Source: an uncultured Odoribacter sp.
GTDB taxonomy: Bacteria; Bacteroidota; Bacteroidia; Bacteroidales; Marinifilaceae
NCBI GenBank assembly: GCA_905204385.1
Contig: CAJKZL010000186.1
Location: forward strand, 1-6,482
Length of the DNA stretch: 6,482 nucleotides
Reading direction: 5' to 3'
Shown here piece after piece: positions 1 through 6,482 of the stretch (positions within the stretch are counted from its first letter, which is position 1; the number at the start of each line of letters is the position of its first letter). The position numbers and the translations under genes are program-made. The notes under the pieces are model-generated. The model made no database searches and was not told where the DNA came from. It saw only the letters and a list, made by a program, of their open reading frames with translations.

Positions 1-269
1 TTGATGCTGAAACAGGAGCTTTGGCGGTCGTTTTAGGCGAAGTTATTACTAAAAATGTTCCTTTCGATAAAGGTTCACGAGATATCAAGTGGGATAGAGG
101 CTCAGCTACAGCCATAGATCCTGTAGACATTTTCCCTTCCAAGGATTATAAAAAATTGGTGTACGATCCTGCAGTGGAGATAAGAGGCGGTGGATATGAT
201 GCTAACGGAGTCAGGGATGTATATTGGTTGCTGATGAAGAATGCAGTAATGGTCAGGAAAACAAATTAA
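1..269 (+). CDS. 3' end of an unrecognised protein (partial, N-terminus outside window)
   Basis: An open frame runs in from the window edge (first full codon at position 3, GAT) to a TAA at 267-269, giving 88 C-terminal residues. A TTG at 21-23 could be read as a start, but the frame is open upstream of it to the edge, so this is more likely the tail of a longer gene. The visible part is mixed polar and hydrophobic, with the segments DPVDIFPSKDY and RDVYWLLMKNAVMVRK near the end. It has no membrane segment, no sorting-domain signature and no typical SusD ending. I do not recognise the family. It ends 14 bases before the subtilase start, so it probably shares the transcript. By hand count it is about 41% G+C, against about 51% in sampled lines of the next gene. 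The codon use also looks more A/T-rich. Function unknown; a role in the envelope is only a guess from the neighbours. Confidence 0.75.
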   Translation, partial: DAETGALAVVLGEVITKNVPFDKGSRDIKWDRGSATAIDPVDIFPSKDYKKLVYDPAVEIRGGGYDANGVRDVYWLLMKNAVMVRKTN

Positions 270-283
270 AATATTAAAGCATT

Positions 284-3073
284 ATGAGACATTATATTTT
301 ATTCATAGTCTTCATTTTTCTCTTATCTGCCTGCCAGAAAGAAGGGATCATGCAACCGGAAGATTCCGCGCCTTCAATCCCTACCCAAGAGGAAAATTTG
401 AAAGTCATCCCGGGACATATCCGGGTGAAGCTCAAGAGCGGAATACCGACACCGACAATTGTAAAAACCCGGAGCGGAGAACTCTCTACCGGAGTAGAAA
501 ACTTAGACCTGAGCAGCTTAAACATCCGGGCCTACCGCATGGAACGGGTTTTTCACGGTAAGTACGAAAAGCTGTTGCACGAATCCGGCCTCGATCGTTG
601 GTACGACGTTTATTTCGACGAAACGGTCCCTACACGTAGTGCAGTCACCGAATACACCTCGCTTCCGGAAATAGAAAAAGTGGAACAGGTGTATGAAGCT
701 CAACCCATCGGAGCTACCCCCATTCCGGAATATCTTATTCCGGTGATGAAAATCAGCCAAATGGTAGCCAACCACCGGTTTGCACTGGGCACACGGGCAG
801 ACGAGGAAGAAGTAATGCCTTTCACCGACCCGCAACTGCCCGAACAATGGCACTATCACAACACCGGTAAGCAATTGGACGGTTCAATAGCCGGAGCGGA
901 CATCAATGTATTCGAAGCCTGGAAAGTGGAAACCGGATCGCCCAATGTAATTGTGGCCGTCATGGACGGCGGTATCCAGTTTGCCCACCCCGACCTGGAA
1001 GCCAATATGTGGATCAATGAGAAGGAACTGAACGGAACGGAAGGAGTCGACGATGACGGCAATGGTTACATCGACGATATCTACGGATTCAACTTCGTCA
1101 CCGGAAAGAAAAATGCCGATGGAGTTTACGAAAATGGAGCAATCACCCAGCATGAACATGGGACACACTGTGCCGGAACCATATCAGCCGTCAATAATAA
1201 TAAACGCGGGGTATGCGGAATTGCCGGAGGATCGGGTAAAAACGACGGAGTACGGCTGATGAGCTGCCAGATATTCCACATGAATGGAGATAAGAGTCAA
1301 GGTTCCACCGATCCCAATATGTACATATATGCTGCTGACAATGGTGCAGTTATTTCGCAGAATAGCTGGACCGGAGGTGTTTCGCAGACAGACGAAGGAT
1401 TTCAAAACTCCGCTATTAAAGAAGCCATCGACTATTTTATCAAATATGCCGGTTGCGGAGAAGACGGACAACAGCTTCCGGATGCACCGATGAAAGGAGG
1501 TATGGTGATTTTTGCTGCAGCAAACGACAACACCGATGTGAAGGCCTATCCTGCCGCCTATGAAAAAAACCTCCGGGTAGCTTCCATGGGACCGGCCTTC
1601 AAAAAGGCTGTTTATTCGAACTACGGCGACTGGATCGATATCACCGCTCCCGGCGGAGAACAGAATCTCGGTGAAAAATTCGGTATTCTGAGTACTTCTA
1701 TCAACAGCGGTTATGCCTGGTTGCAGGGTACATCTATGGCTTGTCCCCATGCATCCGGCTGTGCAGCCCTGATCCTCTCCAAATTCCAGGGTCCCGGATA
1801 TACGGCCGACGATCTTCGGGAACGAATCATGAACACTTTGCAAAACATCGACCAATATAACCCTTCTTATGTTGGACAATTGGGAAAAGGTTACATCGAT
1901 GTAGGGGCTGCTCTGACACCGGCAACCGATGAACCGCCTGTCGTGACTCCGCTCAATGTGATCGATTCCTACGACGGCTGGACCATCGTGGAATGGACGG
2001 TACAGACCGCTGCCGATGGCCCCATCAATAAATACGAACTTTATTGGAGTGAAAACCCCATTGCCGATGATCCGGACAATGTACCCCAAAAAAAGGTTTT
2101 TGCCGTACGCTTCAAAAATGCAGGCGACCTAATGCGCGACACCATCACAGGACTCACTCGTGGAGTAAGTTATTATTACAACCTGAGAGGAATCGACCGT
2201 TGGGGAAATACCTCCGACTATACAGAAGAAACATCCAAAGAAGTCGGGATTAACCAGGCACCGCAGCTTACCCAGCAATGGGGGGGTACCGTCATCATGG
2301 ACGAAGGCGATACCCGCATCCTGGCCTATGATTTCGTAGAACCCGAAAACCAGTCTGTCAGCGTAAAGATTACGCCGGCCCACAAGTGGGTAAACTATCA
2401 ACTCACCGAGAACCGTCTGGAACTGATTCTCTCTCCGGACTTCGGCAATGCAGGTAAATACAATGTAATGCTCACCGTCGAAGATCAATACGGAAAAGCT
2501 ACTTCCCGGGAGATTGCTTTCCAGGTGGATGCTAAAATCGTTCCCCCCGTAGTAACCAACGCTGTCGGCGACATCACCGTGTCTGCCTTGAATAAGGAAC
2601 AAACCCTGGATCTGTACAGCATTTTCAGGAATCCCAGCCACGAACCTCTGATCTTTGACGTAACCAATAGCGACAATAATGTGGCCTGGGTACAACGCAA
2701 AGACGCCAGCCTGGTTATCACCGGCAAGCAAAACGGTACGACCCATGTCCAGATCCGGGCTACCAACGAACATAACCTGAGTACGAGCATAGGCTTCACC
2801 ATCTCCGTACAGAGCAGTCCCAGCTCCACAGAGACCTGGACAACCTATCCCGATGCAGTAAGTTCCAGCCTGACCATAACGCTCGATCCGGCCCTGCAGG
2901 GAAATACCGTTATCCGGCTCTACAATACGGCAGGCAAACAGGTTATCTCCAAAGAAGTTACCATTGGAGCCAACGGATATGCACTGGATATGAGTTCCCT
3001 GGCCCGTGGTATTTATGTACTGACCGTAGAAGTACAGGGACAAAAGCTGACCAAGAACATTGTTAAAATCTGA
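284..3073 (+). CDS. Surface subtilisin-family (S8) serine protease, lipoprotein signal plus T9SS-type C-terminal sorting domain
   Basis: A 929-residue subtilase expected to cleave proteins at the cell surface. Seen: a signal peptide with lipobox LSAC (Cys17) followed by QKEG; a prodomain-like region at about 41-140 starting PGHIRVKLKSG; a linker to about 180; and the catalytic domain at about 181-546. Catalytic Asp228 lies in VAVMDGG, His292 in HGTHCAG, oxyanion Asn414 in AAANDN and Ser484 in GTSMACPH, so the active site is complete. DDDGNGYIDD (256-265) looks like a calcium-binding loop. After it come a fibronectin III-like domain (about 551-655), two Ig-like beta domains (about 659-752 and 754-845) and a type A-like T9SS sorting domain (850-929). 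The ATG at 284 is chosen because it directly precedes the signal peptide. The gene ends in tandem in-frame stops (TGA TAA), 14 bases before the PorV-like gene. Oddity: lipid-anchor and T9SS signals occur in one protein. Family assignment is firm; substrate and final topology are unknown. Confidence 0.95.
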   Translation: MRHYILFIVFIFLLSACQKEGIMQPEDSAPSIPTQEENLKVIPGHIRVKLKSGIPTPTIVKTRSGELSTGVENLDLSSLNIRAYRMERVFHGKYEKLLHESGLDRWYDVYFDETVPTRSAVTEYTSLPEIEKVEQVYEAQPIGATPIPEYLIPVMKISQMVANHRFALGTRADEEEVMPFTDPQLPEQWHYHNTGKQLDGSIAGADINVFEAWKVETGSPNVIVAVMDGGIQFAHPDLEANMWINEKELNGTEGVDDDGNGYIDDIYGFNFVTGKKNADGVYENGAITQHEHGTHCAGTISAVNNNKRGVCGIAGGSGKNDGVRLMSCQIFHMNGDKSQGSTDPNMYIYAADNGAVISQNSWTGGVSQTDEGFQNSAIKEAIDYFIKYAGCGEDGQQLPDAPMKGGMVIFAAANDNTDVKAYPAAYEKNLRVASMGPAFKKAVYSNYGDWIDITAPGGEQNLGEKFGILSTSINSGYAWLQGTSMACPHASGCAALILSKFQGPGYTADDLRERIMNTLQNIDQYNPSYVGQLGKGYIDVGAALTPATDEPPVVTPLNVIDSYDGWTIVEWTVQTAADGPINKYELYWSENPIADDPDNVPQKKVFAVRFKNAGDLMRDTITGLTRGVSYYYNLRGIDRWGNTSDYTEETSKEVGINQAPQLTQQWGGTVIMDEGDTRILAYDFVEPENQSVSVKITPAHKWVNYQLTENRLELILSPDFGNAGKYNVMLTVEDQYGKATSREIAFQVDAKIVPPVVTNAVGDITVSALNKEQTLDLYSIFRNPSHEPLIFDVTNSDNNVAWVQRKDASLVITGKQNGTTHVQIRATNEHNLSTSIGFTISVQSSPSSTETWTTYPDAVSSSLTITLDPALQGNTVIRLYNTAGKQVISKEVTIGANGYALDMSSLARGIYVLTVEVQGQKLTKNIVKI
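2831..3070 (+). other. T9SS type A-like C-terminal sorting domain of the subtilase
   Basis: The last 80 residues (850-929) have the layout of the Por-secretion-tail family: a YPxx...LTI strand at the start (YPDAVSSSLTI, where the usual YPNP is replaced by YPDA), a central LYNTAGKQV strand, LDMSSLARGIYVLTV, and the terminal KLTKNIVKI. In the known pathway this domain directs export across the outer membrane and is removed by the sortase PorU, with PorV as the shuttle. The layout is seen; that it works as a signal in this host is inferred. Confidence 0.85.
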
Positions 3074-3087
3074 TAATCGACCACAAT

Positions 3088-4038
3088 ATGGAACTAAAAT
3101 TTAAATTATTGACCTTCTTTTGCCTAGCAGGCTTTCTGTCCTACGGTCAGTCAATGCCTTCGCTGACCGTAGCGCCTGATGCCCGTTCTGCCGCCATGGG
3201 AGCGACGGGGACGGCTACCTCGGCCGATGCCTACTCCATCTATTGGAATACGGCAAAAAGTATTTTCGCCAGAGAACGTGGAGCTATGGCTTATACTTAT
3301 ATTCCGGACCTCAACCGTTTCTCTGCCGACTTCCGTCAGCATAACCTGGCCGGCTATTACAAGCTGAACGACAAGAATGCCCTTCTGGCAGGGTTCCGTT
3401 ATTTCCAAAACGGAATCCTCGACATCGGCGATCAGGAAATCAAACCCGAAGATTATACCATCAGCCTGGGATACTCCCGCAAAGTTTGCGGGGGCTTTTC
3501 CCTGGGAGCTGCCGTTCGTTACCTACATTCAGACCTGAAAATGATCAGTGCTGAAGATGCCGTAGTGTTCGACCTGGGAGCCTACTACAACGCTGAAGTT
3601 AAACTGCTGGGTAAACAATCGGTAGTAGCGGTAGGTGTGAATTTTACCAACTTTGGAACAAAAGTAGGAGATGAATACGCTCCGGCAATGATAAAAGCCG
3701 GAGCTTCGCTGGAACATCCCTTCACCGAACACCACCAATTGTCGGTGGCTGCCGATTTCGGTTATCAGGTGTTACCCGAAGATGAAGACGACTGGGACGC
3801 TTGTGTCGGAGCGGAATACTGGTACCGTCGGCTGGTAGCCGTACGGGCTGGATATCATTGGGGAGACGTCGACAAGGGAAACACCGACTACTTCTCCCTG
3901 GGATGCGGAGTATGTTATTACCATGTTCATGCTGATTTCTCATACTTACTGGCAAGTGACAGCAGTGCGGCCATCGACAAAACCTGGCGGTTGACCGTGG
4001 GCATCGATTTGGGATTGTTCCAGGGAAAAAAGAAATAA
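3088..4038 (+). CDS. PorV/PorQ-family outer-membrane beta-barrel protein
   Basis: A 316-residue protein with a signal peptide (about 1-20, ending near SYG; no lipobox), predicted to be an outer-membrane beta-barrel of the FadL-like fold. The N-terminal segment SLTVAPDARSAAMGATGTA followed by TSADAYSIYWNTAKS (25-58) is the PorV/PorQ hallmark. The late segment with GAEYWYRRLVAVRAGYHWGD, then KGNTDYFSLGCG and HADFSYLL (241-289) also matches the family pattern. The rest alternates aromatic and small residues, as in barrel strands. Known role: PorV binds T9SS sorting domains and passes cargo to the PorU sortase complex. PorV of P. gingivalis is close to 390 residues, so this one is shorter and nearer PorQ in size. 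It follows the subtilase by 14 bases, which suggests a cargo-dedicated paralogue rather than the housekeeping PorV. The mature part carries four cysteines (134, 239, 273, 276), which is not typical. A general barrel transport role is the main alternative. Confidence 0.88.
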   Translation: MELKFKLLTFFCLAGFLSYGQSMPSLTVAPDARSAAMGATGTATSADAYSIYWNTAKSIFARERGAMAYTYIPDLNRFSADFRQHNLAGYYKLNDKNALLAGFRYFQNGILDIGDQEIKPEDYTISLGYSRKVCGGFSLGAAVRYLHSDLKMISAEDAVVFDLGAYYNAEVKLLGKQSVVAVGVNFTNFGTKVGDEYAPAMIKAGASLEHPFTEHHQLSVAADFGYQVLPEDEDDWDACVGAEYWYRRLVAVRAGYHWGDVDKGNTDYFSLGCGVCYYHVHADFSYLLASDSSAAIDKTWRLTVGIDLGLFQGKKK

Positions 4039-4063
4039 GCATAACGATTTAACGAGCTGAATT

Positions 4064-5941
4064 ATGAAATATATCATTTTATTAGGAATTTTCTGGGGTT
4101 TGCTGAGTCTCACGGGATGCAATGAGACCGAGCTTCAACAGAACGTTACCCCGACGGTAGGCTTTGCCGATACGCTGATAGAAGTATTTGAAAATGCAGG
4201 AACGCAAACGCTGAACGTTGTTCTTTCCTCTCCGGCAACAGCCGACATGAATGTAGAGATCAGAATCAAATCTGAAACGAATGTGAAAGAAGGAGTGGAT
4301 TATGTACTCGGCAGCCGGGAGGTTCATTTTGCCAAAGGTGCGGTATCCGCATCTGTGCAAGTCGACCTGACGGACGACCGGCTTGTCAATCAATCCCGTG
4401 AATTTATGCTTGAACTGAACCCGGGCAAAGGAATCCGCAATGATGCCGCCAAAGGAATTTGCCGGATTGTGATCTTCGACGACGAAAGCGAAGCCGCTTT
4501 GGTATTCAACCAGAATCAGGTGAACTTTATGGAATCCGACTCTACATATTACCTTCCCTTGGATCTTGAAGGAACACCCTCGGGCGTAGTAAAGGTCATC
4601 ATAGAAACCATCGATTCCTCTGCACGCGAAGGCGTACACTATCGGGTGGAAAACAAAGAACTCATGGTGGAACCCGGCTTCAAGGGAATTCCCGTCACCC
4701 TCATCGACGACGATGTAATCAATGCCGATCGGATTTTTTCCGTACGCATCGTATCTATCCTCGGGGCTAAAAAGATCACAGCCAAAAGTATTTGTACGGT
4801 GGTCATCCGCAATGACGACCTGGGTCTTTACATGGGACTGAACCAATGCTCTGTGGAAGAAAGACCGGCAAACAACATCAGTGTAAAAGTGCCGGTGAGA
4901 TTGGTGGGAGTGCCCACTAAAGACCTGGAGATTCAAGTGGCCGCAGTGGAAGGATATGGAAATGCCGTCGTCGGAAGGGATTTTGAAATTGTAAACAATG
5001 GAAACCTCACGATTCCTTATGGTCAGGATAGTATAGAAGTGGAAATCCGCCCCCTCTATGAATCTGCCATCACCGGAGAGAAAAACTTCCGCCTACAGGT
5101 GACCAAGGTGCTGGAACACGACGAAATCGATCTCGAAGGGCAATTCTGTGACGTGACCATTTACGATTACGATACCCAAGTATCTTTCGGAAGCATAGAA
5201 TATACACTGGGCATGAATGTCACTTCATTGAATATACCTATCACCTTATCACAGGCCGTCTACCACAATATTCAATTAAAAATCGATCAGCCGCAAAGCG
5301 TCACTGCTTCGGGTATTGAAATCGAAAATGATATGCTGACTATTCCTGCCGGAGTTACCGATACGGTCCTGACCGTTATGCTAACAGGAACCCTGCCTGC
5401 CGATTACGAATTGAACTTATCGGCAATCAGCGGCATTGAAGAGGTTCACAACATTCCTCAAAATTGCCAGTTGACAACCAAAAATGTAAGCAGCCTGTCA
5501 AAATCCGATTGGAGCATCGATTCTTTCACCTCACAAGAAGATAAACAGGATGGACCTGCTACCGCAGTAAAATTAATCGACGGAAACGACGACACTTTCT
5601 GGCATAGCGTATGGAGTGGCGGACGAGCAGACCAAGGACCATTTGATATTGTGATCGACCTGAAAAAACTCAGCGGCATATCCGAAATCCGATGTGTCCG
5701 CAGGCCGAAAAATACCGATACCAAAAGGGTTTCCTTCCATTTAAGCCAGGGAACGGATAAAAAAAGTTGGTCCAAACTGGGAGAAGCGACCTATGGTGGT
5801 ACAGGAGGTGGAGAAGTGCTTGTTACCGTAGAGCAATATTATCCGACAGGCCGCTATTTTAAGGTTAGAGTGGAAGAATGCAAAAATAATACAGTAGCCA
5901 GCTTGGCTGAGTTGTATTTACAAGGCTTCCAGGAAGATTAA
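4064..5941 (+). CDS. Surface lipoprotein with Calx-beta-like repeats and C-terminal discoidin (F5/8 type C) domain
   Basis: A 625-residue lipoprotein. The signal peptide ends in SLTGC (Cys19), followed by NETE, an acidic context that fits surface display in Bacteroidota. Three Calx-beta-like units follow at about 30-141, 144-252 and 254-370. Each has a strand-rich start (VGFADTLIEVFENAG in the first), a central G(V/R)(D/H)(Y/F) turn (EGVDYVL at 76, EGVHYRV at 189, GRDFEIV at 304) and an acidic end (IFDDE, IRNDD, IYDYD). A fourth, more divergent beta domain spans about 371-474. The C-terminus (about 480-622) is discoidin-like, with LIDGNDDTFWHSVW (504-517), FDIVIDL and YFKVRVEE. Discoidin domains usually bind sugars or proteins, so binding or adhesion is likely; no catalytic motif is seen. 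The gene starts 25 bases after the PorV-like gene, and its product has no T9SS tail of its own. Some units could instead belong to a BT_3987/DUF1735-like family. The ligand is unknown. Confidence 0.85.
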   Translation: MKYIILLGIFWGLLSLTGCNETELQQNVTPTVGFADTLIEVFENAGTQTLNVVLSSPATADMNVEIRIKSETNVKEGVDYVLGSREVHFAKGAVSASVQVDLTDDRLVNQSREFMLELNPGKGIRNDAAKGICRIVIFDDESEAALVFNQNQVNFMESDSTYYLPLDLEGTPSGVVKVIIETIDSSAREGVHYRVENKELMVEPGFKGIPVTLIDDDVINADRIFSVRIVSILGAKKITAKSICTVVIRNDDLGLYMGLNQCSVEERPANNISVKVPVRLVGVPTKDLEIQVAAVEGYGNAVVGRDFEIVNNGNLTIPYGQDSIEVEIRPLYESAITGEKNFRLQVTKVLEHDEIDLEGQFCDVTIYDYDTQVSFGSIEYTLGMNVTSLNIPITLSQAVYHNIQLKIDQPQSVTASGIEIENDMLTIPAGVTDTVLTVMLTGTLPADYELNLSAISGIEEVHNIPQNCQLTTKNVSSLSKSDWSIDSFTSQEDKQDGPATAVKLIDGNDDTFWHSVWSGGRADQGPFDIVIDLKKLSGISEIRCVRRPKNTDTKRVSFHLSQGTDKKSWSKLGEATYGGTGGGEVLVTVEQYYPTGRYFKVRVEECKNNTVASLAELYLQGFQED

Positions 5942-5980
5942 TATAAACACATCAGCTAATAACTATTTAAGATCGATCGT

Positions 5981-6482
5981 ATGAAAATTCTGAATTTATT
6001 ATGGATATTGAGTTTGTCTTTGTTCGCTTTTGTAGCATGTGACGACGACGATAATGTGACCCCTGAGCCCAATACGGGCGTAGTACCTCAGGTTGCTGTC
6101 TCTTTCGACAAAGCCGAAATGAGTATACTGAAAAATGCCGGAGAAGTACAAATTCCTATCGTTTTGGCAGAGGAAGCCGAGGGTACGGTAAAAGTCACGG
6201 TTAATGTAAAAGAACAAATCGGAACTGCCGCAGCCGATGGCATTTATTTTGTCGTTAAGGAAAAGGTAATCACCATTGAAAAAGGAAAAAAGATCGGATA
6301 TGTCGATGTCGTTGTCATGGACGATGCCAAAACCGATACCGACAAAACTTTTATCCTGGAAATCAAGAATGTATATGGTTACGGGAAAAAAGCAGAGGAG
6401 AAACAAGTTTGCGAAGTACTGATTGTAAGCAATGCATTCATTGAATTCGAAAAGAGCGCATGGACGCCCTATGAATCTGCTG
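5981..6482 (+). CDS. Calx-beta-like surface lipoprotein, 5' part (C-terminus outside window)
   Basis: An open frame from ATG at 5981 stays open to the window edge, giving 167 residues. The signal peptide ends in FAFVAC (Cys20), followed by DDDDN, a strong match to the acidic lipoprotein export signal described for Bacteroides surface lipoproteins. Residues of about 36-147 form one Calx-beta-like unit. It has the strand VAVSFDKAEMSILKNAG, a turn ADGIYFVVKEKVITIEKG, then DVVVMDDAKTDTDKTFILEI and CEVLIVSN. A second unit appears to start at FIEFEKSAWTPYESA, just before the edge. The layout parallels the first unit of the preceding gene, so the two are probably paralogues. It follows that gene by 39 bases in the same direction. 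Lipidation and surface exposure are inferred from the N-terminus. Whether it also ends in a discoidin domain cannot be seen. Confidence 0.85.
   Translation, partial: MKILNLLWILSLSLFAFVACDDDDNVTPEPNTGVVPQVAVSFDKAEMSILKNAGEVQIPIVLAEEAEGTVKVTVNVKEQIGTAAADGIYFVVKEKVITIEKGKKIGYVDVVVMDDAKTDTDKTFILEIKNVYGYGKKAEEKQVCEVLIVSNAFIEFEKSAWTPYESA

Larger units (their letters stand above)
284..6482 (+). other. Predicted single transcription unit (protease, PorV-like barrel, two repeat lipoproteins)
   Basis: Four same-strand genes are separated by 14, 25 and 39 bases, and the incoming gene ends 14 bases before the first. None of the gaps holds a hairpin followed by a T-run, or a Bacteroides-type TTG...TAnnTTTG promoter. 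The start sites lack an AGGAGG-like sequence and are A/T-rich or neutral, as is usual in Bacteroidota. The promoter is therefore expected upstream of the window and the terminator downstream. Co-transcription is inferred from spacing only. Confidence 0.65.

Noticed and set aside
1..269. Incoming gene as the end of a SusD/RagB protein
   Set aside because: The visible C-terminus lacks the usual SusD ending pattern, and nothing else in the window belongs to a SusC/SusD pair.
1184..2089. Long open frame of 301 codons on the minus strand inside the subtilase gene
   Set aside because: It lies antisense to a gene with an intact catalytic triad and clear domains, and its product shows no recognisable domain or signal peptide. 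It is a shadow of the real gene.
2280..2286. Run of seven G (and seven A at 2088-2094) in the protease gene as possible slippage sites for phase variation
   Set aside because: The runs are short, the frame is intact across both, and they fall in ordinary codons of the fibronectin III and Ig-like parts. There is no further sign of switching.
2129..3043. Long open frame of 304 codons on the minus strand over the subtilase C-terminus
   Set aside because: It is antisense to the conserved fibronectin III, Ig-like and sorting domains and shows no family features of its own.
3088..3150. Cys12 in the PorV-like signal peptide as a lipobox
   Set aside because: The cysteine lies inside the hydrophobic stretch (TFFCLAG), and the residues before it do not fit a lipobox. 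A normal type I cleavage near SYG is more likely.
4082..4936. Open frame of 284 codons on the minus strand over the Calx-beta gene
   Set aside because: It mirrors the repeat-coding strand, and its product is rich in His, Phe and Cys without any motif, as expected of a shadow frame.
5971..5980. Palindrome GATCGATC just before the last gene as an operator
   Set aside because: It is only eight bases long, is not repeated in the other gaps, and is likely to occur by chance.
5999..6406. Open frame of 135 codons on the minus strand at the right end
   Set aside because: The + strand frame from 5981 encodes a clear lipoprotein signal and a Calx-beta unit over the same bases.

Overview
The window looks like chromosomal DNA of a member of the Bacteroidota (Bacteroidales-like). 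The evidence is a mix of surface lipoproteins whose cysteine is followed by acidic or QKE-type residues, a type IX secretion (T9SS) style C-terminal sorting domain, a PorV/PorQ-family outer-membrane barrel, and gene starts without Shine-Dalgarno sequences. Genus cannot be assigned from the sequence.

Layout: everything is on the + strand and tightly packed. (1) 1-269 is the 3' end of an unrecognised gene. (2) 284-3073 is a 929-residue subtilisin-family (S8) serine protease with an intact Asp228/His292/Ser484 triad and Asn414. It has a lipoprotein signal at the N-terminus and a type A-like T9SS sorting domain at the C-terminus. (3) 3088-4038 is a 316-residue PorV/PorQ-like outer-membrane protein. 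(4) 4064-5941 is a 625-residue lipoprotein with about three Calx-beta-like repeats, a fourth beta domain and a C-terminal discoidin (F5/8 type C) domain. (5) 5981-6482 is the 5' part of a second, related Calx-beta-like lipoprotein cut by the window edge. Gaps of 14, 14, 25 and 39 bases, with no visible promoter or terminator, suggest a single transcription unit that starts upstream and ends downstream. No stretch above 40 bases lacks a gene.

How the genes may work together (inference): PorV proteins bind T9SS sorting domains and carry substrates to the surface machinery. A PorV-like gene 14 bases after a protease with such a domain suggests a dedicated substrate/shuttle pair. The two repeat lipoproteins would be surface-exposed binding or adhesive proteins, possibly clients or partners of the protease. 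The protease's combination of lipid anchor, prodomain and T9SS tail is the most unusual feature. No RNA gene, CRISPR array, insertion sequence or attachment site was found.
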